A stretch of 64,000 nucleotides of DNA from an uncultured Christensenella sp. (GTDB lineage: Bacteria > Bacillota > Clostridia > Christensenellales > Borkfalkiaceae): assembly GCA_910585705.1 (NCBI GenBank), contig CAJUER010000002.1:1-64000 (forward strand). Direction: 5' to 3'. This document shows positions 59,952 to 64,000 of the stretch, piece by piece. The notes beneath the pieces were generated by a model. It had not been told where the DNA came from, ran no database searches, and saw only the letters and a list, made by a program, of their open reading frames with translations. Made by a program: the position numbers and the translations under genes. Positions within the stretch are counted from its first letter, which is position 1. Every line of letters begins with the position of its first letter.

Positions 59952-61172
59952 TTATTGCTTTTCCAGTACGGAGATAAAGAAGCCCGCGCCGAGAGATATG
60001 TGCGGCAGAAACTGCAAGCCGAACTTTGTTTTACGGTGGGGCAAAGGGCTTACGGCTTCGCACAGCTTAAAACCGTTTACCGATTGAAGAAAGTTATAGA
60101 CCACGCTGTCGTTTTCTTCGGGAAGAACCGAGCAGGTGGAATAGTACAGCCTTCCACCGCTTTTCAGATACCGCGAACAGTTGTTTAAAATTTTAAGCTG
60201 AAGCGCGGAAAGCTCGGCAATATCCTCTTCCTTTCTGAAAAGTTTGATGTCGGGATTTTCGTTTATAACGCCCGTACCCGAACAGGGTGCGTCGCATAAA
60301 ACGGCGTCGAAAGCGCCCTCGTATTCGGGGATAAACTCCGACGAATCGGCAAGGCGCGCCGTTAAGTTTTTTACGCCCATTCTTTGCTTGTAAGCTTCTA
60401 TCAACGCGAGGCGGTGCTCATGAATTTCGCAAGAGTGCACTTCGCCGCACTTCGAAGATAAAAGCACGGACTTCCCTCCGGGCGCAGCGCACGCGTCAAG
60501 CAACTTCGGACAGGGTTTGACCGTAGCGCATATCGCAACCGAGCCGACCGACTGGAAGGTATAGCTTCCGTTTTCGAAATTCATATCGCGAGTAAAATTT
60601 TTGAAAATATAAACGTTTTCGAAAGGCGTAATCTCGTGCGGTCTGTCAAGATAATTTTCCGCGCCGTGTACAAAGCGCACGCACACCCCGTGCGAGGGGG
60701 CGGACAGTATTTCCGCCGCTTCCGATTTATAGCTTCTTTTAAGTTTTCTTACAAGCCACAGCGGAGAGCTTGTTTCAAACGCGATTTTTTCATCCGCGTT
60801 CTTCGGCGCGGGCGGAAGGGAATATGAGCGCAGAAAGGCGTTGACAAAACCCGAAGCTCCGTCTTTGCCGAGCTTTTTTACAAGCGTCACCGCATTGTCC
60901 ACAACCATATATCCATGCTTATCCATAAATTCCAGCATGTACAGCGCAATTTTAAGAATCAGCCTTATAGCAGACTTCGGAGGCTTTTGCGCGTTGTGTG
61001 AAATTATCTCGGAGAGGTACGAATCTTTTTCGAGCACGCCGTAGCAGATTTTAACCGTGCGCGGTTTGTTTAAAAATTCTATCGGCGTTTCCGCAAGCGA
61101 CTGTTTAAGATATTTGCCGTCCTGATATACTTTGGATAATACGAGATACGGGTCGGTCAAGGGGTTAGTCAA
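59952..61172 (-). CDS. rsmB: 16S rRNA cytosine-C5 methyltransferase RsmB
   Basis: 406 aa. N-terminal NusB-like RNA-binding half, C-terminal SAM domain with DACAAPGGKS, DAPCSGTGVINENPDI and YSTCSVLPEENDSV (the two catalytic Cys). Overlaps fmt by eight bases. Confidence 0.95.
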   Translation of the reverse strand: MTNPLTDPYLVLSKVYQDGKYLKQSLAETPIEFLNKPRTVKICYGVLEKDSYLSEIISHNAQKPPKSAIRLILKIALYMLEFMDKHGYMVVDNAVTLVKKLGKDGASGFVNAFLRSYSLPPAPKNADEKIAFETSSPLWLVRKLKRSYKSEAAEILSAPSHGVCVRFVHGAENYLDRPHEITPFENVYIFKNFTRDMNFENGSYTFQSVGSVAICATVKPCPKLLDACAAPGGKSVLLSSKCGEVHSCEIHEHRLALIEAYKQRMGVKNLTARLADSSEFIPEYEGAFDAVLCDAPCSGTGVINENPDIKLFRKEEDIAELSALQLKILNNCSRYLKSGGRLYYSTCSVLPEENDSVVYNFLQSVNGFKLCEAVSPLPHRKTKFGLQFLPHISLGAGFFISVLEKQ

Positions 61173-62091
61173 GTTTGTCCCCCGCCTTTATCTTTCTGCC
61201 GTTCACATAATCTGCGGCGGACATTTTTTTGCCGCCTGCGGGAATAAGCTCGGTAATTCGCACCGCGCCGTCCTTGCACGCAACTTTAATTCCACGCTTG
61301 TCCGCACATATTACCGTGCCGTAATTTTCGCAAACCGTCTCCGTGCAATCGCAGACGTCTGCGCGCAGAACGTTTAAAATATTTCCGTTCTGCATACAGT
61401 AAGCTACGGGGTTGGGGTTCATTGCGCGGATAAGGCGGCATATATCCTCCGCCGAATTTGCGAAATTTATTTTCCCGTCCTCTTTGTTTATCTTTTTGCA
61501 GTACGTAGCTGCGGCTTCGTCCTGAACCAGAAGCTGCGCGTTTCCGCTTTCTATATAACCGAGCGCTTCCACCGCCGCTTCCGCCGCAAGATACGAAAGA
61601 CGCTCCTCCAACTCGCCGTAGGTACTGTCGCCTATTTCAAGCCTCTTCACGCAAAGCATATCGCCCGTGTCCAAAGAAAGTTCGGTTTTCATAACAGTTA
61701 TGCCCGTATGGGTTTTACCGCCGAGTATTGCCGACTGTACGGGCGAAGCGCCGCGAAGCTCGGGAAGAAGGGAAGCGTGCAAATTCCACACGCCTTTTTC
61801 AAAACAGTCGAGTATGTCCTGCGTCAGCAACTGCCCGTAAGCGCAGGTTATCATAAGCTCCGCACCGATCTCTTTGACCGTTTGAACGTTGTCGCGCAGT
61901 CTTTGAAAGTCGTACACGGGAATGTTTAAAAGGCGCGCGCGCTCCTTTACGGGCGTAGGCGTCAGTATTCTTTTTCTGCCGACAGGCTTGTCCGGCTGGG
62001 TTATTACCGCGACTATATCCTCGCCGCTTTCATAAAGAGCGTTCAACGCGGGAATTGCGAACGCCGGCGATCCGGCAAAAATTATTTTCAT
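61165..62091 (-). CDS. fmt: Methionyl-tRNA formyltransferase
   Basis: 308 aa. MKIIFAGSPAFAIPALNAL, the folate/formyl site NLHASLLPELRGASPVQSAI, HTGITVMKTELSLDTGDML, and C-terminal tRNA-binding domain. Overlaps def by four bases. Confidence 0.97.
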   Translation of the reverse strand: MKIIFAGSPAFAIPALNALYESGEDIVAVITQPDKPVGRKRILTPTPVKERARLLNIPVYDFQRLRDNVQTVKEIGAELMITCAYGQLLTQDILDCFEKGVWNLHASLLPELRGASPVQSAILGGKTHTGITVMKTELSLDTGDMLCVKRLEIGDSTYGELEERLSYLAAEAAVEALGYIESGNAQLLVQDEAAATYCKKINKEDGKINFANSAEDICRLIRAMNPNPVAYCMQNGNILNVLRADVCDCTETVCENYGTVICADKRGIKVACKDGAVRITELIPAGGKKMSAADYVNGRKIKAGDKLD

Positions 62092-62555
62092 AAATCCTCC
62101 GCAGGCAAGTCGTAGACCTCTTCGGCGATGTCCGTGTAAAGTCTGCCGTCCAGATGGTCGAGTTCGTGACAGACGGCGCGGGCAAAAAATCCCTCAGCCG
62201 TCAGCTTGTGTTTTTTGCCGAATCTGTCGCGGTATTCGGCTTTGACCTTCATAGGACGGGTAACCGTGCCCTGCTTGCCCTTGACCGAAAGGCAACCTTC
62301 CGCGCCCGTCTGCTTGCCCTTAAAGGAAACTATGACGGGGTTTACCAGCTCGAAAAACCCTTCCTCCACGTCTATTACGACTACGCGTTTTGCAACTCCT
62401 ATCTGCGGCGCGGCAAGCCCTGCGCCCGACTCCGCGCGCACGGTCTCCTTCATATCCGCAAGCAAGTTCCAAAGCTCCGCGTTGAAAGATTTCACCTCCG
62501 TGCAGTTTTCTCTTAAAACGGGGTCGCCCGTCTGGACGACGTATCTTTTTGCCAT
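62088..62555 (-). CDS. def: Peptide deformylase
   Basis: 155 aa from ATG 62555, chosen for AAGGAG upstream; a frame seven codons longer has no RBS. Motif 1 GAGLAAPQIG, motif 2 EGCLSV (metal Cys), motif 3 HELDHLDG (two metal His). Removes formyl from nascent proteins. Confidence 0.97.
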   Translation of the reverse strand: MAKRYVVQTGDPVLRENCTEVKSFNAELWNLLADMKETVRAESGAGLAAPQIGVAKRVVVIDVEEGFFELVNPVIVSFKGKQTGAEGCLSVKGKQGTVTRPMKVKAEYRDRFGKKHKLTAEGFFARAVCHELDHLDGRLYTDIAEEVYDLPAEDL

Positions 62556-62580
62556 AACTTTCTCCTTATAACGCAAACCC

Positions 62581-64000
62581 TCACGAGAGGTTTACGGGGT
62601 TTTCCTCAACGTAGACGAGCACGCCGTCCGAAGAGTGCGCCACCGCCGCGTCGTAAATTTTTTCAAGAACCTTACCCGAAGCAAGGCGCATTAAAACCTG
62701 ATAGCGCATCTTGCCCTGAATTTTTTTTATGGGCGAGTGCATTTTGTTCAAGAATATGAACTCGTCGGGGAACTTTGCGCGCAACTCTTCCACAGCAAAG
62801 TAAACGCCTTTAAGCGCTTCGAGCGCCGCCGCGCCGTCCTCAGAAGTTACCATTATTCTGCAAATAAGCGAGTACGGAGGAAAGCCCGTAGCTTTGCGCA
62901 GCGCTATTTCGTTTTTGAAAAACCCGTCGTAGTCGTAAGCGACTGCGTATCTCAAAATATAATCTTCGGGCGAGCAGGTCTGCAAAACCACTTTACCTTT
63001 ATCGCCTGCCCTGCCGCTTCTGCCGGAAACCTGCGTTATGAGCTGAAAAGTCCGCTCTCCGCTTCTGTAATCGGAAAAGTGCAAACTCATATCGGCGTCC
63101 ATAATTCCGACGAGCGTAACCGAAGGGAAGTCGTGCCCCTTTGCAATCATCTGAGTTCCCACAAGGATATCCGCTTGCTTTGCAGCGAATTTCTTCAAGA
63201 TATTGTAATGCCCGTCCTTACCCGAAACGGTGTCGTTATCCATTCTCAAAATGCGCGCCGAAGGGAAAAGCGTTTTCAAATCGGAGACTACCTTCTGCGT
63301 GCCCGTGCCGCTGTAAAGAACGTGCCTTCCGTCGCATTCGGGACAGGCGGTCAGCATATGATATTTCGCGCCGCAGTAGTGGCATTTCAGGCAGTTTTCT
63401 TCGCTGTGGTAAGTGAGCGTAACGTCGCAGTTTTCGCATTTGGCGACGTAGCCGCAGTCGCGGCACATAACCGTGCGCGAATATCCGCGCCTGTTCAAAA
63501 ATATTATTGCCTGGTTTCCGCATTTAAGCGTCTCGTCCAGCTCGTCGCGCAGGGCTTTAGAAAAAGCCGTATTGTTGCCGCGCTTGACCTCCCTGCGCAT
63601 ATCCGCGATTATTATTTCGGGCAGAGGTCTTTTGTTTATACGTTCGGGCAATTTTATAAGCCCGTACTCACCTTCCGTCGCTTTTACATAAGTTTCCACC
63701 GACGGCGTGGCGCTGCCCAGAACGAGCTTCGCGCCGTTATATTCAGCACGCATTTTTGCAATTTCGATAGTGGAGTATCTCGGAGCGGATTCGCTTAAAT
63801 ACGAAGAGTCGTGCTCCTCGTCGATAATAATCGCGCCGATATTTTCAAGCGGAGCGAAAACCGCGCTCCTTGCGCCGATTGCTATTTTCGCCTCGCCCGA
63901 GCGCAATCTCCACCATTCGTCGAACCGCTCCCCTGCGGACAGTCCGCTGTGAAGTATTGCCGCCGCGCCGCCGAAACGGCTTCTAAGCTGTGAAAGCATT
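62581..64000 (-). CDS. priA: Primosomal protein N' (PriA helicase), 5' part missing
   Basis: About 472 C-terminal residues; the gene continues beyond the window. IIDEEHDSSY (DEAH-like box), GSATPSVET, zinc-binding CRDCGYVAKCENC and CHYCGAKYH, ILVGTQMIAKGHDFP and QVSGRSGRAG. Restarts replication forks. Upstream of def in the common Firmicutes order. Confidence 0.96.
   Translation of the reverse strand, partial: MLSQLRSRFGGAAAILHSGLSAGERFDEWWRLRSGEAKIAIGARSAVFAPLENIGAIIIDEEHDSSYLSESAPRYSTIEIAKMRAEYNGAKLVLGSATPSVETYVKATEGEYGLIKLPERINKRPLPEIIIADMRREVKRGNNTAFSKALRDELDETLKCGNQAIIFLNRRGYSRTVMCRDCGYVAKCENCDVTLTYHSEENCLKCHYCGAKYHMLTACPECDGRHVLYSGTGTQKVVSDLKTLFPSARILRMDNDTVSGKDGHYNILKKFAAKQADILVGTQMIAKGHDFPSVTLVGIMDADMSLHFSDYRSGERTFQLITQVSGRSGRAGDKGKVVLQTCSPEDYILRYAVAYDYDGFFKNEIALRKATGFPPYSLICRIMVTSEDGAAALEALKGVYFAVEELRAKFPDEFIFLNKMHSPIKKIQGKMRYQVLMRLASGKVLEKIYDAAVAHSSDGVLVYVEENPVNLS

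Overview
The window holds two very different blocks. Positions about 153-34330 are one temperate tailed-phage genome, apparently complete and integrated. Positions about 34350-64000 are bacterial chromosome. The chromosome points to a Gram-positive, Clostridia-like member of Bacillota: an rpsL-rpsG-fusA-tuf cluster, an Asp23/FakA/RecG group beside zinc-type rpmB, and the priA-def-fmt-rsmB-rlmN-rpe-thiN cluster. A gut lineage is likely, but I cannot name a genus from sequence alone.

Phage layout. 293-8464: rightward early accessory genes, including two DNA methyltransferases, each interrupted by a run of ten G, with a radical SAM gene between them, a Topo VI-A/Spo11-like protein, a HAD phosphatase and many small zinc-binding proteins. 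8465-9911: an origin-like region and an HUH replication initiator, the only replication gene I recognise. 10852-14463: packaging (HTH protein, HNH-kinase fusion, small and large terminase). 14659-14897: a structured non-coding RNA with its own promoter and terminator. 14922-26266: HK97-type head, connector and siphovirus tail genes, including a -1 frameshift tail chaperone and the tape measure. 26268-28716: a complete diversity-generating retroelement (variable tip protein, VR, hairpin, TR, reverse transcriptase). 28745-30244: membrane proteins of holin type and a P-loop kinase. 30269-32902: leftward immunity genes (HIRAN-like membrane protein, XRE repressor), a dense promoter/operator region with a candidate antisense RNA, and small rightward genes. 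32966-33976: a DDE (rve) recombinase where an integrase is expected. 34174-34330: tandem 69-bp repeats that also occur once at the left end.

How it fits together. The phage has two independent ways to vary itself. The retroelement rewrites asparagine codons in a tail-tip protein that probably binds the host. The G-tracts can switch two methyltransferases on or off; both are out of frame in this copy, and both would be restored at nine G. The phage also seems to avoid the palindromes AGCT, GGCC and CCGG, which fits pressure from restriction. It has no recognisable tyrosine or serine integrase and no recognisable endolysin.

Chromosome layout. 34354-38992: a TIM-barrel isomerase, two small unknown genes, cysteine synthase, a class V aminotransferase, a divergent DUF3343 protein and endonuclease III. 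38995-42351: a four-gene sensor kinase / ABC transporter / response regulator operon. 42400-44325: a DUF2207 membrane protein. 44745-49338: the str ribosomal operon. 49766-55391: a HEAT-like protein, recG, fakA-like, asp23 and rpmB. 55473-57522: a surface leucine-rich-repeat lipoprotein and a dipeptidase. 57595-64000: thiN, rpe, rlmN, rsmB, fmt, def and the 3' part of priA, which runs off the end.
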